Positions 8,544-18,380 of a stretch of 64,000 nucleotides of DNA are shown piece after piece. This stretch comes from Acidimicrobiales bacterium (GTDB lineage Bacteria; Actinomycetota; Acidimicrobiia; Acidimicrobiales; AC-14). The stretch is from NCBI GenBank assembly GCA_025463925.1, contig JAODBK010000004.1, positions 62,001 to 126,000 of the forward strand, given 5' to 3'. A program made the translations under genes and the position numbers. Each line of letters opens with the position of its first letter. Positions within the stretch are counted from its first letter, which is position 1. Below the pieces are notes generated by a model. That model saw only the letters and a list, made by a program, of their open reading frames with translations. It was not told the origin of the DNA and did not search any database.

Positions 8544-9821
8544 GTGGCGAAGTTTGGAGACGGGGGCGACCTGCTGAAGTGCAGCTTCTGCGGGAAGTCG
8601 CAGAAGCAGGTCAAGAAGTTGATCGCGGGTCCCGGCGTCTACATCTGCGACGAGTGCATCGATCTCTGCAACGAGATCATCGAAGAGGAGCTCTCGGAGA
8701 CCACCGAGACGCGCTTCGACGAGCTGCCCAAGCCGCGAGAGATCTACGAGTTCCTGAAGGACTACGTCATCGGGCAGGACGCGGCCAAGAAGATCCTGTC
8801 GGTCGCGGTCTACAACCACTACAAGCGCGTGCAGGCCGGGTCGTACACCGACAACGAGGTCGAGCTCACCAAGTCCAACATCCTCCTCCTCGGTCCGACC
8901 GGCTGCGGCAAGACGCTGCTGGCGCAGACGCTGGCGCGCATGCTCAACGTGCCGTTCGCGATCGCCGATGCCACCGCGCTCACCGAAGCCGGGTACGTCG
9001 GCGAGGACGTCGAGAACATCCTCCTCAAGCTGATCCAGTCCGCCGACTACGACGTCAAGAAGGCCGAGACCGGGATCATCTACATCGACGAGATCGACAA
9101 GATCGCCCGCAAGAGCGAGAACCCGTCGATCACGCGCGACGTCTCGGGTGAGGGTGTGCAGCAGGCGCTGTTGAAGATCCTGGAGGGCACGACCGCGTCG
9201 GTACCGCCGCAGGGCGGGCGCAAGCACCCGCACCAAGAGTTCATCCAGATCGACACCACCAACATCTTGTTCATCTGCGGTGGCGCGTTCGCCGGCATCG
9301 AGAAGATCATCGAGAGCCGCATCGGCCACAAGGGCGTCGGCTTCGGCGCCGACCTTCGCCGGTCCGACGAGAAGGACCTGGGCTCGATCCTCTCCAAGGT
9401 GCTGCCGGAGGATCTGCTCAAGTTCGGGTTGATCCCGGAGTTCGTCGGTCGCCTCCCGCTCATCGGCGCGGTGTCCAACCTCGACAAGGAGGCGCTGGTG
9501 CGCATCCTGGTCGAGCCGAAGAACGCGCTCGTGAAGCAGTACCGCAAGTTCTTCGAGTTCGACGGTGTCGAGCTCGAGTTCAGCGACGACGCCCTCGAGG
9601 CGGTCGCCGAGCAGGCGCTGCTCCGGGGCACCGGCGCCCGTGGGCTGCGGGCGATCCTCGAAGAGGTGTTGCTCAACGTCATGTACGACCTGCCGAGCCG
9701 CACCGACGTCGGCAAGTGCGTCATCGACCGATCGGTCGTGCTCGAGAAGGTGAACCCGACCCTCGTGCCCCGCAGTGACGTGCCGGCGCAGCCGAGCCGG
9801 CCCCGCCGCGCCGCGTCGTAG
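8544..9821 (+). CDS. clpX: ATP-dependent Clp protease ATP-binding subunit ClpX
   Basis: A 425-aa AAA+ unfoldase. The N-terminal zinc-binding domain has the CSFCGK and CDECIDLC cysteine pairs. Walker A is GPTGCGKT (117-124), Walker B is IIYIDEIDK, and the [11 protein letters not shown] sensor-2 region is intact. It feeds unfolded substrates to ClpP. The start is a GTG with a GGGGGT-like site upstream. Length is normal for the family. Confidence 0.96.
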   Translation: MAKFGDGGDLLKCSFCGKSQKQVKKLIAGPGVYICDECIDLCNEIIEEELSETTETRFDELPKPREIYEFLKDYVIGQDAAKKILSVAVYNHYKRVQAGSYTDNEVELTKSNILLLGPTGCGKTLLAQTLARMLNVPFAIADATALTEAGYVGEDVENILLKLIQSADYDVKKAETGIIYIDEIDKIARKSENPSITRDVSGEGVQQALLKILEGTTASVPPQGGRKHPHQEFIQIDTTNILFICGGAFAGIEKIIESRIGHKGVGFGADLRRSDEKDLGSILSKVLPEDLLKFGLIPEFVGRLPLIGAVSNLDKEALVRILVEPKNALVKQYRKFFEFDGVELEFSDDALEAVAEQALLRGTGARGLRAILEEVLLNVMYDLPSRTDVGKCVIDRSVVLEKVNPTLVPRSDVPAQPSRPRRAAS

Positions 9822-9831
9822 TCGGCGGTTT

Positions 9832-9850
9832 CCCGCGCCACGATCGCGGG
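9832..9850 (+). terminator. Weak hairpin after clpX
   Basis: CCCGCG (9832-9837) and CGCGGG (9845-9850) form a 6-bp stem with a 7-nt loop, 10 nt after the clpX stop. No U-tract follows, so an intrinsic terminator is doubtful. Confidence 0.25.
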
Positions 9851-9862
9851 CACGTTCCCCCC

Positions 9863-10411
9863 ATGCGGAAGATGGTGACGTTCGCCCTGATCGGCGGCGC
9901 GGTCGGCGCCGGCCTCGGGATGGCCCGGTCCCGGCAGAGCACTGGCTCGGGCAACGGTGCCGGTGCGCCGACGGGATCCAACGAGATCGGCCCGACGGCC
10001 GCCGCCGGCGCCGCCGTGGGGTTGGGCGTCGGCCTGGTGCTCGACCGCCGGGCGAAGAAGAAGGCCAAGAAGCGGGTGGGCATCGGGTCGGCCCTCGCCG
10101 CCGGCGGCATCGTCGAAGCGGCCCGGGCCGCCCTCCCCGTCATCGAGCACGCCGCCGACCTGGCGCGGGAGCGGGCGAGCAAGGCGGCCGAAGCGGCCAA
10201 GCCGGTGGTCGGCACCGCGGCCGAGAAGGCGGCCGACAAGGCCCGCGACGTCGCCGGCCGGGCCGCCGACGCCGCCCGGCCGGTCGTCGAGAAGGCCGCC
10301 GACAGCGCCCGGGACCGGGCCAAGGAGGCCACCCACCGAGTGGCCGAGCGGGCCCGGACCATCGACCTGTCCGACGGGCGGGTCCGCGACGCCATCACGG
10401 TGCTGACCTAG
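9863..10411 (+). CDS. Alanine-rich repeat protein with glycine-zipper N-terminus
   Basis: A 182-aa protein. The first 35 residues include a glycine-rich hydrophobic segment (GGAVGAGLG), and a second one, [15 protein letters not shown], ends in a basic patch ([10 protein letters not shown]). The C-terminal half is built of Ala/Lys/Glu/Asp-rich roughly 11-residue periods ([20 protein letters not shown]) that predict amphipathic helices, as in LEA-like or apolipoprotein-like proteins. No enzyme motif is present. It may associate with the membrane surface. It sits alone between clpX and the ValS-like gene; function unknown. Confidence 0.6.
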   Translation: MRKMVTFALIGGAVGAGLGMARSRQSTGSGNGAGAPTGSNEIGPTAAAGAAVGLGVGLVLDRRAKKKAKKRVGIGSALAAGGIVEAARAALPVIEHAADLARERASKAAEAAKPVVGTAAEKAADKARDVAGRAADAARPVVEKAADSARDRAKEATHRVAERARTIDLSDGRVRDAITVLT

Positions 10412-10430
10412 GCGCCTGACCTAGACACGG

Positions 10431-10459
10431 CTGACGGAGCCGGGCCGCTCTCCTAGGCT
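10431..10459 (+). promoter_or_regulatory. Promoter CTGACG-N17-TAGGCT of the ValS-like gene
   Basis: CTGACG (10431-10436) and TAGGCT (10454-10459) are separated by 17 nt. The GTG start follows 9 nt later, so the mRNA would be leaderless or nearly so. An own promoter suggests that the ValS-like gene is still expressed. Confidence 0.5.
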
Positions 10460-10468
10460 CGGGCGGTC

Positions 10469-12193
10469 GTGCTCGAGCCCTTCCGTCTGGTCACCATCCC
10501 TGTTCCCGCGCTCGGCCCGCTGCCGGGGCCGATGCTGTCGGCGCTCGTCTCCGTCGACGCGGTGCTGCGCCGCGCCCGGGCCGAGGGCCGGCGTGTGGAG
10601 TGGGCTGCCGCCATCCTCACCGGCGGGCTGGCGGACCAGCTCGCGGTCGAGCGCGAGCTGCTGCGCGAGGGCGTCGAACGTGACGACGTCGGCCGAGAGG
10701 GCTTCCGCGAGCGGGTGCGGGCGTTCAACGCCGAAGCCCGCGCCGCCATCGAGGACCAGCTGGCGGCGCTCGGGGTCGCGCCGCCCGACCAATGGCTGAC
10801 GACCGACGACGACACGTGGGTGCGGGCGTCGCGGACCGCGTTCGTCCGCCTGTACGACGAGGGATTGCTGACCCGGGCCGAACGGGTGGTGTGCGAGTGT
10901 CCCAGCTGCCGCACCGTCGTCGACGACGCCGGCATCGACCGCTCCTCCTTGCCGGCGGAACGGGTCGAGGTGCGCATGCCGAGGGACGAGGAGCTCCCGC
11001 TGGCGGTTGCCATGGTGGCGCTCGAGCTGCTCCCCGGCGTGGTGGCGATCGCCGTACCGGAGGGCCACGAGGCCGCCCGGTCGACCGTCGTCGTGCCGAT
11101 CGTGGACCGCACGGTCCCGGTGATCGAGGACGCCGAGGTCGATGCGCCGCGCGCGCTGGTCCCAGCGCACGATCCCGAAGACCACGAGGTCGCCCTCCGG
11201 CACGGGCTCACGCCGGTCGAGGTGCTCGACGACAACGCGATCGTTCGCGCCCCCGGGCCGCTGGACGGGATCAGCCGCTTCGCGGCCCGCGCCGCGGCCC
11301 GTGAGCTGCTCGCCGCGGAAGGCGTGCTCGGCGCGGTCGAGGACGTCGACGAGCCGACGGGCCGCTGCGGCCGGTGCGGGACCGTGTTGATCCCCCGACT
11401 CGGCCGCCACTGGTTCCTCGCCTCGGCCGGGCTCGAGGGCGCGGCGGCCGACGCGGTACGCGAAGGGCAGGTCGGGTTCTCGCCGTCGGCGGCGCGCGAG
11501 CGGCTCATCGAACGGGCCGGAGCCGTCGCCGAGTGGTGCCTCTCCCATCAGGTCTGGGCCGGGTTGCCGGTTCCCGTGGCCCGATGCCTCGACTGCGGGC
11601 AGCTCTCGATCGACGTCGAGCCGGAGCCGTCGTGCGGCAAGTGCATGGGCACGCTCGAAGCCGAAGACGACGTCCTCGACAACCGGTTCGCCGGCACGCT
11701 GTGGCCCTTGGTGGCCGCCGGCTGGCCGGACGACCGGACGGCGGCGGTCGACCTCGGCCCGACGACGACGTTCCTCGTGGGTCCGGACGGCGTCGGCGAT
11801 TGGGTGCTCCCGGTGCTCGCGCTCGGGCTGCGGCTCGCCGGCGGTCTGTCGATCGGCTCGGTCCTCGTGTACGACCTGCCGCCGGAGGCCGAGACACTGC
11901 CGATCGAGGTCGACGCGCTGCTCGCCGACGAGGGCACGCGCATCACTCGCGTGTTGCTCGCCGCCGCCGGCGCCTTCGACGTCGACGCCGCCCGGGCGTT
12001 CGTCGCGCTCGTCGACTCGCCACCGGAGGGTGCGTCCGACGGGTCGGCGGTGCTCGAGGCGCTCGACGCCCACTACGCCGCCGGCACGCCCGGCGCGGCG
12101 TTGCCGGCGGTCGCGGCCGCACTGGCCGAGGGCCTGCTTCCCGGCGCAGCGGCGCGTGTGCAGGCGGCGGTCGCCCCGATCATCGGTGACTGA
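10469..12193 (+). CDS. Catalytically degenerate valyl-tRNA synthetase paralogue
   Basis: A 574-aa protein that follows ValS over most of its length but lacks what aminoacylation needs. The region matching PPPNVTGSLHMGHAL reads PVPALGPLPGPMLSAL (11-26), so the HIGH histidines are gone. GTDHAGIATQ has become AAILTGGLADQ. KMSKS is absent after VLVYDL (466-470), and the anticodon-binding domain and C-terminal coiled coil are missing (ValS is usually 860-900 aa). Retained parts include FVRLYDEGLL, CECPSC (142-147), editing-domain PAHDPEDHEVALRH (232-245), RCGRCG (299-304), EWCLSHQVWAG, CLDCG and CGKCMG cysteine pairs, and DDVLDNRFAGTLWPL (400-414). It occupies the usual valS slot between clpX and folC. 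Loss of activity is inferred; role unknown. Confidence 0.8.
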   Translation: MLEPFRLVTIPVPALGPLPGPMLSALVSVDAVLRRARAEGRRVEWAAAILTGGLADQLAVERELLREGVERDDVGREGFRERVRAFNAEARAAIEDQLAALGVAPPDQWLTTDDDTWVRASRTAFVRLYDEGLLTRAERVVCECPSCRTVVDDAGIDRSSLPAERVEVRMPRDEELPLAVAMVALELLPGVVAIAVPEGHEAARSTVVVPIVDRTVPVIEDAEVDAPRALVPAHDPEDHEVALRHGLTPVEVLDDNAIVRAPGPLDGISRFAARAAARELLAAEGVLGAVEDVDEPTGRCGRCGTVLIPRLGRHWFLASAGLEGAAADAVREGQVGFSPSAARERLIERAGAVAEWCLSHQVWAGLPVPVARCLDCGQLSIDVEPEPSCGKCMGTLEAEDDVLDNRFAGTLWPLVAAGWPDDRTAAVDLGPTTTFLVGPDGVGDWVLPVLALGLRLAGGLSIGSVLVYDLPPEAETLPIEVDALLADEGTRITRVLLAAAGAFDVDAARAFVALVDSPPEGASDGSAVLEALDAHYAAGTPGAALPAVAAALAEGLLPGAAARVQAAVAPIIGD

Positions 12194-12226
12194 ACGCGTG
12201 GCGACGGGGACGCGGTCCGGGCCGCG

Positions 12227-13522
12227 ATGACGTACGACGAGGCACTGGCCTACCTCGACGCGCATGTCAACCTCGAGGTGCTGCCGCCGGCCGATCCGGG
12301 CGTCGGGCGCAGCCTCGACCGCATGACGCGGCTCGTCGACGTGATGGGCGACCCCCAGCGGGCCTACCCGGTGCTCCATCTCACCGGCACCAACGGCAAG
12401 GGCTCGACGGCCCGCATGCTGACCGCGCTCCTCGGGGCGCAGGGCCTCTCGGTGGGCACGTACACCAGCCCCCATCTCGAGCGCATCAACGAGCGGCTCG
12501 CCTACGGGGGCCAGCCGATCTCGGACGGCGAGTTCGCGGCCCTCATCCGCGCGGTCTCCCTGGTGGAGCCGCTCGTCGGTGACCGGCCGACCTACTTCGA
12601 GATCCTCACCGGTTCGGCCTTCCGCTGGTTCGCCGACCTGGGCGTCGACGCCGCGGTCGTGGAGGTCGGCCTCGGTGGCCGCTGGGACGCGACCAACGTC
12701 GCCGATGGGCAGGTCGCGGTCGTGACGAACGTGGAGCTCGACCACGCGGAGTACCTCGGCACGACGCGCCGGTCCATCGCCGAGGTGAAGGCGGGCATCG
12801 TGAAGCCCGACAGCACGCTCGTTCTCGGGGAGACGGATCCGGAGATCGCCTCCGTCTTCGTCGACGCCGGAGCGCGCGAGGTGTGGCAGCGCGATCGCGA
12901 CTTCGGATGCGAGGTGAACCGGCTCGCGCTCGGTGGGCGCGTCGTCGACATCCGCACGCCCGGCGCGTCCTACGACGAGCTGTTCATCCCGGTGCACGGC
13001 GCGCACCAAGGCGACAACGCCGCGCTCGCGCTGGCCGCCGCAGAAGCGTTCTTCGGCGCGCCTATCGCGCCCGACGTCGTCATCGACGCGTTCGCCGGTC
13101 TGCAACTTCCGGGCCGGCTCGAAATCGTCGGCCGCCAGCCATTGGTCGTGCTCGACGGCGCGCACAACCCCGCCGGCGCGCACGCCGCGGCTGACGCAAT
13201 CGACGAGGCGTTCGCCAACCGACCCGGTCGCATCCTTGTCACCGGCATGCTCAACGGCCGCGACCCGGACGAGATGCTCGCCGCGCTCGGCGCGGCGCGC
13301 GCCCGGCTCGTCGTGGCGTGCCCGCCACCGTCGCCGCGCGCGCTGCCCGCGGCCGAGGTGGCGGCCGCGGCGGCGCGCCTCGGCGTCGCCGCCGAGGTCG
13401 CCTCGTCGGTTCTCGAAGCCGTCGCGGTCGCACTCGCGCTGGCCGAGCCCGAGGAGCTGGTGCTCGTGTCGGGCTCGCTCTACGTCGTGGGCGCGGCCAG
13501 GGCCGCGCTGGCGCGCGGGTAG
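12227..13522 (+). CDS. folC: Dihydrofolate synthase/folylpolyglutamate synthase
   Basis: A 431-aa Mur-ligase-fold enzyme that adds glutamate to dihydropteroate and reduced folates. The P-loop GTNGKGST is near residue 50, followed by TSPHL, the Mg-binding EVGLGGRWDATN, and the C-terminal domain with LDGAHNPAG. It starts 33 nt after the ValS-like gene and is probably co-transcribed with it. It is followed closely by ndk, the common actinobacterial order. Confidence 0.94.
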   Translation: MTYDEALAYLDAHVNLEVLPPADPGVGRSLDRMTRLVDVMGDPQRAYPVLHLTGTNGKGSTARMLTALLGAQGLSVGTYTSPHLERINERLAYGGQPISDGEFAALIRAVSLVEPLVGDRPTYFEILTGSAFRWFADLGVDAAVVEVGLGGRWDATNVADGQVAVVTNVELDHAEYLGTTRRSIAEVKAGIVKPDSTLVLGETDPEIASVFVDAGAREVWQRDRDFGCEVNRLALGGRVVDIRTPGASYDELFIPVHGAHQGDNAALALAAAEAFFGAPIAPDVVIDAFAGLQLPGRLEIVGRQPLVVLDGAHNPAGAHAAADAIDEAFANRPGRILVTGMLNGRDPDEMLAALGAARARLVVACPPPSPRALPAAEVAAAAARLGVAAEVASSVLEAVAVALALAEPEELVLVSGSLYVVGAARAALARG

Positions 13523-13536
13523 GGTCCCCGCCCGTC

Positions 13537-13944
13537 ATGGATCGCACCCTGGTCATCTGCAAGCCCGACGCCGTCGAACGCGGACTGGTCGGCGAGATCG
13601 TCGGCCGCCTCGAACGCAAGGGGCTCCGCCTGGTCGCGGCCGAGCTCCGCACCATCGACGCCGCGACCGCGGGCCGGCATTACGAGGAGCACCACGGCAA
13701 GCCGTTCTACGACCGCCTGGTCGCGTTCATCACGCGGGGGCCGGCGCTGCTGATGGTGGTCGAGGGGCCGCAGGACACTTGGCAGGTCGTCCGCACGATG
13801 ATGGGCGCAACCAATCCGAACGAGGCCGCGCTCGGCACGATCCGGGGCGACCTGGCCATCGAGATGACCGAGAACCTCGTCCACGGCAGTGACGGGCCGG
13901 AGTCGGCCGAGCGCGAGATCGGGATCTTCTTTCCCGGTCGGTAG
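13537..13944 (+). CDS. ndk: Nucleoside diphosphate kinase
   Basis: A 135-aa enzyme that exchanges the gamma-phosphate between NTPs and NDPs. [16 protein letters not shown] is the conserved start, and the phosphoacceptor His116 sits in NLVHGSD. The open frame extends upstream into folC, but the ATG at 13537 gives the exact family start. The folC stop codon TAG begins a TAGGGT hexamer 11 nt before this ATG, a possible weak -10 box. Confidence 0.96.
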   Translation: MDRTLVICKPDAVERGLVGEIVGRLERKGLRLVAAELRTIDAATAGRHYEEHHGKPFYDRLVAFITRGPALLMVVEGPQDTWQVVRTMMGATNPNEAALGTIRGDLAIEMTENLVHGSDGPESAEREIGIFFPGR

Positions 13945-14021
13945 CTGGCCCGGGTGGCGACTGCGGCCGCGACGGCCTAGCCTTCGTCGGTCACCTCCCA
14001 AGGGCGGAGGAACCTTCGCAC

Positions 14022-15059
14022 ATGTCGGAAAGCTTCTTCTCGTCGTTCCTTGGTCGGGACATGGCAGTCGACCTCGGCACGGCCAACACGCTGGTCTACG
14101 TACGTGGCAAGGGCATCGTTCTGAACGAGCCCTCTGTCGTCGCGGTCGACACCAGGACCGGTCGACCGCTCGCGGTCGGCATCGAGGCCAAGCGCATGAT
14201 CGGCCGCACACCGAGCCACATCCAGGCGATCCGGCCGCTCAAGGACGGCGTGATCGCCGACTTCGAGATCACCGAGAAGATGCTCCGCTACTTCATCCAG
14301 CGGGTGCACCAGCGGCGCTTCGCCAAGCCCCGCATGGTGATCTGCGTCCCGTCGGGGGTCACCGGCGTCGAGAAGCGCGCCGTGCAGGAGGCGGCCGAGT
14401 ACGCCGGCGCCCGCAAGATGCCGTACATCATCGAGGAGCCGATGGCCGCGGCCATCGGCGCCGGTCTCCCCGTGCACGAGCCCACCGGCAACATGGTGGT
14501 CGACATCGGCGGCGGGACGACCGAGGTGGCCGTCATCTCGCTCGGCGGCATCGTCACCAGCCAGTCCATCCGCATCGGCGGTGACGAGCTCGACGAGGCG
14601 ATCATCCAGTACATCAAGAAGGAATACAGCCTCGCCCTCGGGGAGCGGACCTCCGAGGAGATCAAGATCGCGCTGGGTTCGGCGTGCGAGCTCGAGGAGG
14701 AGCTGCACGCCGAGATCCGCGGTCGCGACCTGATCACCGGTCTGCCCAAGACGATCGTCACCTCCACCGAGGAGATCCGCACCGCGATCGAGGAGCCGGT
14801 GTCGGCGATCGTCGACGCGGTGAAGGTCACGCTCGACAAGACGCCACCCGAGCTCGCCGCCGACATCATGGAGCAGGGCATCGTCCTCACCGGCGGCGGC
14901 GCGTTGCTGCACGGGCTCGACGCCCGGCTGTCCTCGGAGACCGGCATGCCGATCGTGATCGCCCGCAACCCACTGCACTCGGTGGTGATCGGGTCGGGGC
15001 AGTGCCTCGAGGAGTTCGCGGTGTTGCGGCAAGTGTTGTTCACCTCCACCGAGCGGTAA
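14022..15059 (+). CDS. mreB: Rod-shape-determining actin homologue MreB
   Basis: A 345-aa bacterial actin that polymerises under the membrane and directs lateral wall synthesis. Phosphate-1 loop [10 protein letters not shown], phosphate-2 [11 protein letters not shown] and the adenosine motif LTGGGALL are intact. It is preceded by a GGAGGA ribosome-binding site. It is first of a cluster mreB-mreC-mreD-PBP2-rodA, so the organism probably grows as a rod by lateral insertion and not only by tip growth. Confidence 0.96.
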   Translation: MSESFFSSFLGRDMAVDLGTANTLVYVRGKGIVLNEPSVVAVDTRTGRPLAVGIEAKRMIGRTPSHIQAIRPLKDGVIADFEITEKMLRYFIQRVHQRRFAKPRMVICVPSGVTGVEKRAVQEAAEYAGARKMPYIIEEPMAAAIGAGLPVHEPTGNMVVDIGGGTTEVAVISLGGIVTSQSIRIGGDELDEAIIQYIKKEYSLALGERTSEEIKIALGSACELEEELHAEIRGRDLITGLPKTIVTSTEEIRTAIEEPVSAIVDAVKVTLDKTPPELAADIMEQGIVLTGGGALLHGLDARLSSETGMPIVIARNPLHSVVIGSGQCLEEFAVLRQVLFTSTER

Positions 15060-15077
15060 CGGGGGCCTCCCCGAGTT

Positions 15078-15920
15078 GTGGCCGTGTACCGGCGTTCCAA
15101 CCGTCGCCGATTCGTCTTCGTGCTGCTGCTGCTCACCTCGATCACGCTGATCACCCTCGACATGCGCGGGTCGAGCTCGGGGGCGATCGGCTCGCTCCGC
15201 CGGGGCGCCCACGACGTGTTCGCGCCGATCCAGTCGGCTGCCGACAAGGTGATCGCGCCGGTCGGCGACTTCTTCGGCGGGCTGACGCGCTACGGCCACG
15301 TGAAGTCGGAGAACCAGCGGCTGAAGGCCCGCATCGCCGACCTCCAGGCGCACGGCCTGGTGGAGTCCGACGCCCAGCGCCAGCTCCGGGAGCTGACCCA
15401 GCTCGAGCAGCTCACCTTCGCCGGCGACCTGAAGTCGATCGTCGCCCGGGTCGTCTCGACCAGCCCCTCCAACTTCCAGGTCACCGTCGAGCTCGACAAG
15501 GGCACGGCCGCGGGCATCGCGAAGGGCATGCCCGTCGTGAGCGGCGCCGGGCTGGTGGGCCGGGTGGTCGAGGTGTCGAAGGAGCGGGCCACCGTCCTGC
15601 TCATCACCGATGGCGAGTCTCACGTGGGCGTGCGCTTCAGCGAGTCGGGCGACACCGGCGTGGCCAACGGCGCCGGCGCCCGGACCCCGATCCAGGTCGG
15701 CTTCGTCAACGCCGGCACCAAGGTGACCACCGGCGAGGTCGTGACCACCAGCGGGCTGCAGGACGCGATCTTCCCGCCGGGCGTCCCGGTCGGGAAGGTG
15801 CGCTCGGCGAAGCCCGCGGCCGACAAGCTCGCCCTGGATGTCACGATCGAGCCCGTCGTGGACCTCTCTCACCTCGAGTTCCTGAAGGTGCTCACCTGGC
15901 TCCCGCCGGCCGGCCCGTGA
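15078..15920 (+). CDS. mreC: Rod-shape-determining protein MreC
   Basis: A 280-aa membrane-anchored scaffold. A basic N-terminus precedes one transmembrane helix (about 12-30). A coiled coil follows (about 70-110, VKSENQRLKARIADLQ), then the beta-barrel MreC core (residues 115-275) with PVVSGAGLVGRVVEV. It links MreB filaments to the extracytoplasmic PBP2/RodA machine. The start is a GTG 18 nt after mreB. Confidence 0.93.
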   Translation: MAVYRRSNRRRFVFVLLLLTSITLITLDMRGSSSGAIGSLRRGAHDVFAPIQSAADKVIAPVGDFFGGLTRYGHVKSENQRLKARIADLQAHGLVESDAQRQLRELTQLEQLTFAGDLKSIVARVVSTSPSNFQVTVELDKGTAAGIAKGMPVVSGAGLVGRVVEVSKERATVLLITDGESHVGVRFSESGDTGVANGAGARTPIQVGFVNAGTKVTTGEVVTTSGLQDAIFPPGVPVGKVRSAKPAADKLALDVTIEPVVDLSHLEFLKVLTWLPPAGP

Positions 15921-15933
15921 TCGCCCCGTCCGC

Positions 15934-16446
15934 ATGAACCAGCCCCGACTCAAGGTGCCGCTGGTCCTGCTGGTCGCGCTGGTGCTGCACACCGCGGTGA
16001 TGGGCCACCTCCGGCTGGCCGGCGTCGCGCCCGACCTCATGGTGCTGATCCCGATCGTCGGTGGGCTCACGTCAGGCCCCGAGCGCGGCGCCGCGCTCGG
16101 CTTCTTCTGTGGCCTCGCCGTCGACCTCGTCGTGCAGACGACGCCGCTCGGGCTCTCGGCGCTGGCGTTCTCGATCATCGGCTACACGGTCGGGGTGCTC
16201 GAAGCCGGCATCCTGCGATCGTCGTGGTGGATCCCGCCGGCGACCGCGCTCTTCGCCAGCGCCGCCGGTGAGGCGCTGTACGCGGTGTCGGGCGCGCTGG
16301 TTGGTCAGACGCAGCTCGTGACCGACCGCCTCGCCACCATCGTCGTGGTCGTCGGCGTGCTCAACGCGGTCTTCGCGCTGCCGATGCTGCGCATCGTCCG
16401 CTGGTCGATGCGCGACGGGTCGGCGGCCAACGCGAGGTACGTGTGA
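15934..16446 (+). CDS. mreD: Rod-shape-determining protein MreD
   Basis: A 170-aa membrane protein with about five hydrophobic helices and the MreD-typical GVAPDLMVLIPIVGGL and GFFCGLAVDLV segments. It is part of the elongasome with MreC. It sits between mreC (13 nt gap) and the PBP2 gene (19 nt gap), clearly one operon. Confidence 0.9.
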   Translation: MNQPRLKVPLVLLVALVLHTAVMGHLRLAGVAPDLMVLIPIVGGLTSGPERGAALGFFCGLAVDLVVQTTPLGLSALAFSIIGYTVGVLEAGILRSSWWIPPATALFASAAGEALYAVSGALVGQTQLVTDRLATIVVVVGVLNAVFALPMLRIVRWSMRDGSAANARYV

Positions 16447-16465
16447 ACGCGCCCGCCCCCCGGTC

Positions 16466-18376
16466 ATGAGCCTCGATTCGCCGCGGTTGCGGCTCGGCGT
16501 GCTGGGCGTCGTGGTCGCGTCGCTGTTCGCGGCGTTGCTGGCCCGCGCCTGGTACCTGCAGGTCGTGCAGGCGCCGACGGCGCGGCTGGAGGCCAACGGC
16601 AACCGCGTGCGCACCGTCACCATCCCGGCGCCGCGCGGCCGCATCCTCGATCGGCAGGGGCGGCCGCTCGTCGTCAACCAGGAGATCAACGCGGTCACGG
16701 TCAGCCGGGCGCAGTTGTCGAAGCGCAGCGACGTGCTCGAGAAGTTGGCGCGCGTGCTCGTCATGCCGGTCGACGAGCTCCAGCGGAAGGTGGACGACAA
16801 GCGGTTCTCGCCGTACAAGCCGGTGCCGGTGGCCGAGAACGTGCCGAAGGACAAGCTGATCTACATCGGCGAGCACGCCGCCGACTTCCCCGGCGTCGAG
16901 GGGGTGCGCCTGACGCAACGGGCCTACCCGCAGGGCAACATCGCCGCCCACCTCCTCGGGTACGTCGCCGAGATCAACGACAAGGAGCTCGCCGCCCGCA
17001 AGAACAAGGGCTACAAGGCCGGCGACGAGATCGGAAAGTCGGGCATCGAAGCCGCCTACGAGGACGACCTCCGCGGGTCGCCGGGCATCGAGCAGCTCGA
17101 GGTCGACGCGCGGGGGCGGGTGCTGCGGACGATCGCCAGCAAGCTCCCGTCGACCGGCCACGACGTGAAGCTCACCGTCGACATCGACATCCAGAAGCTG
17201 GCCGAGGACTCGCTCGACCGCGGGTTGAAGGCGGCGCGTGCGGCCAACGACCGCGAGCGCAAGAAGCACTTCCTGGCGCCCGCCGGCTCGGTCGTGGTGC
17301 TCGACCCGCACGACGGATCCGTGCTGGCGCTGGCGTCGAACCCGACGTACGACCCGGCCAAGTTCATCGGCGGCATCACGCTGGCCGACTTCGCGGCGCT
17401 GCAGGACCCTGCGCAGGGATCGCCGCTCACCGACCGCGCGACCCAGGGGCAGTACGCGCCGGGCTCGACGTTCAAGCTGATCACCTCGGTCGCGGCGCTG
17501 CGGGCCGGCGTGATCAATCCCAACTCGAGCTTCACCGACGCCGGTTGTTACCTCATCGGCGGCAGCAAGCAGCGGGTGTGCAACGCGCTGCACGAGTCGC
17601 ACGGCCCGGTGAACGTGACGCGCGCGCTGACGGTGTCGAGCGACGTCTTCTACTACCACCTCGGTGACGTCTTCTGGCAGACGCGCCGGCAGAACGGCGA
17701 GACCCCGATCCAGGACGTGGCCCACGAGTTCGGCCTCGGGAAGTCGAGCGGGATCCCGGTCGGCGGCGAGTCGCCCGGGCTGGTGTCCACGCCCGAGACG
17801 CGACGGAAGCTGCACGACAAGTACCCGAAGGCATATCCCAACGGCCAGTGGTTCGCCGGCGACAACGTCAACCTGGCGATCGGCCAGGGCGAGCTGACGG
17901 TGACACCGCTCCAGCTCGCCAACGCGTACGCCGCGTTCGCCAACGGCGGCACGCTGTACGAGCCCCGCGTCGCCGACTCGGTGATCGACGCCGACGGCAA
18001 GCCGGTGCGCACGGTCGCACCAAAGGCCAACGGCCACGTGGACCTCCCGCCCAGCGTGCGCGACCCGATCATGCGCGGCTTGCTCGGTGTGACGTCGGAC
18101 CCGCGCGGGACGGCGGCCGGCGCGTTCAGCGGGTTCTCCCAGGCCGGGTTCCAGGTCGCGGGCAAGACCGGCACCGCCCAGGTCGTCAACAAGCAGGACA
18201 CCGCCCTCTTCACCTGCTTCGGCCCGTTCCCCGATTCGCGCTACGAGGTCACCGTCGTGATGGAGGAGGCCGGCTTCGGCGCCGATGCCGCCGCGCCCGT
18301 CGCCCGCCGCATCCTCGACGTCCTCGCCGGCCACACCCCGAAGGACATCACCGTCACCGGGATCCCGGGGGACTGA
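16466..18376 (+). CDS. mrdA: Penicillin-binding protein 2 (elongasome transpeptidase)
   Basis: A 636-aa class B PBP with one N-terminal membrane anchor (about 10-30), a pedestal domain and a C-terminal transpeptidase. The active site Ser334 lies in APGSTFKL, the second motif in VSSDVFYY (SxD in place of SxN, as common in PBP2), and Lys567 in GKTGTAQV. It cross-links new peptidoglycan together with the glycosyltransferase RodA encoded one gene later. Confidence 0.93.
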   Translation: MSLDSPRLRLGVLGVVVASLFAALLARAWYLQVVQAPTARLEANGNRVRTVTIPAPRGRILDRQGRPLVVNQEINAVTVSRAQLSKRSDVLEKLARVLVMPVDELQRKVDDKRFSPYKPVPVAENVPKDKLIYIGEHAADFPGVEGVRLTQRAYPQGNIAAHLLGYVAEINDKELAARKNKGYKAGDEIGKSGIEAAYEDDLRGSPGIEQLEVDARGRVLRTIASKLPSTGHDVKLTVDIDIQKLAEDSLDRGLKAARAANDRERKKHFLAPAGSVVVLDPHDGSVLALASNPTYDPAKFIGGITLADFAALQDPAQGSPLTDRATQGQYAPGSTFKLITSVAALRAGVINPNSSFTDAGCYLIGGSKQRVCNALHESHGPVNVTRALTVSSDVFYYHLGDVFWQTRRQNGETPIQDVAHEFGLGKSSGIPVGGESPGLVSTPETRRKLHDKYPKAYPNGQWFAGDNVNLAIGQGELTVTPLQLANAYAAFANGGTLYEPRVADSVIDADGKPVRTVAPKANGHVDLPPSVRDPIMRGLLGVTSDPRGTAAGAFSGFSQAGFQVAGKTGTAQVVNKQDTALFTCFGPFPDSRYEVTVVMEEAGFGADAAAPVARRILDVLAGHTPKDITVTGIPGD

Positions 18377-18380
18377 CGAC

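Noticed and set aside
10469-12193. Calling this gene valS
   Set aside because: Both catalytic signatures and the anticodon-binding domain are missing, so the enzyme name would mislead.
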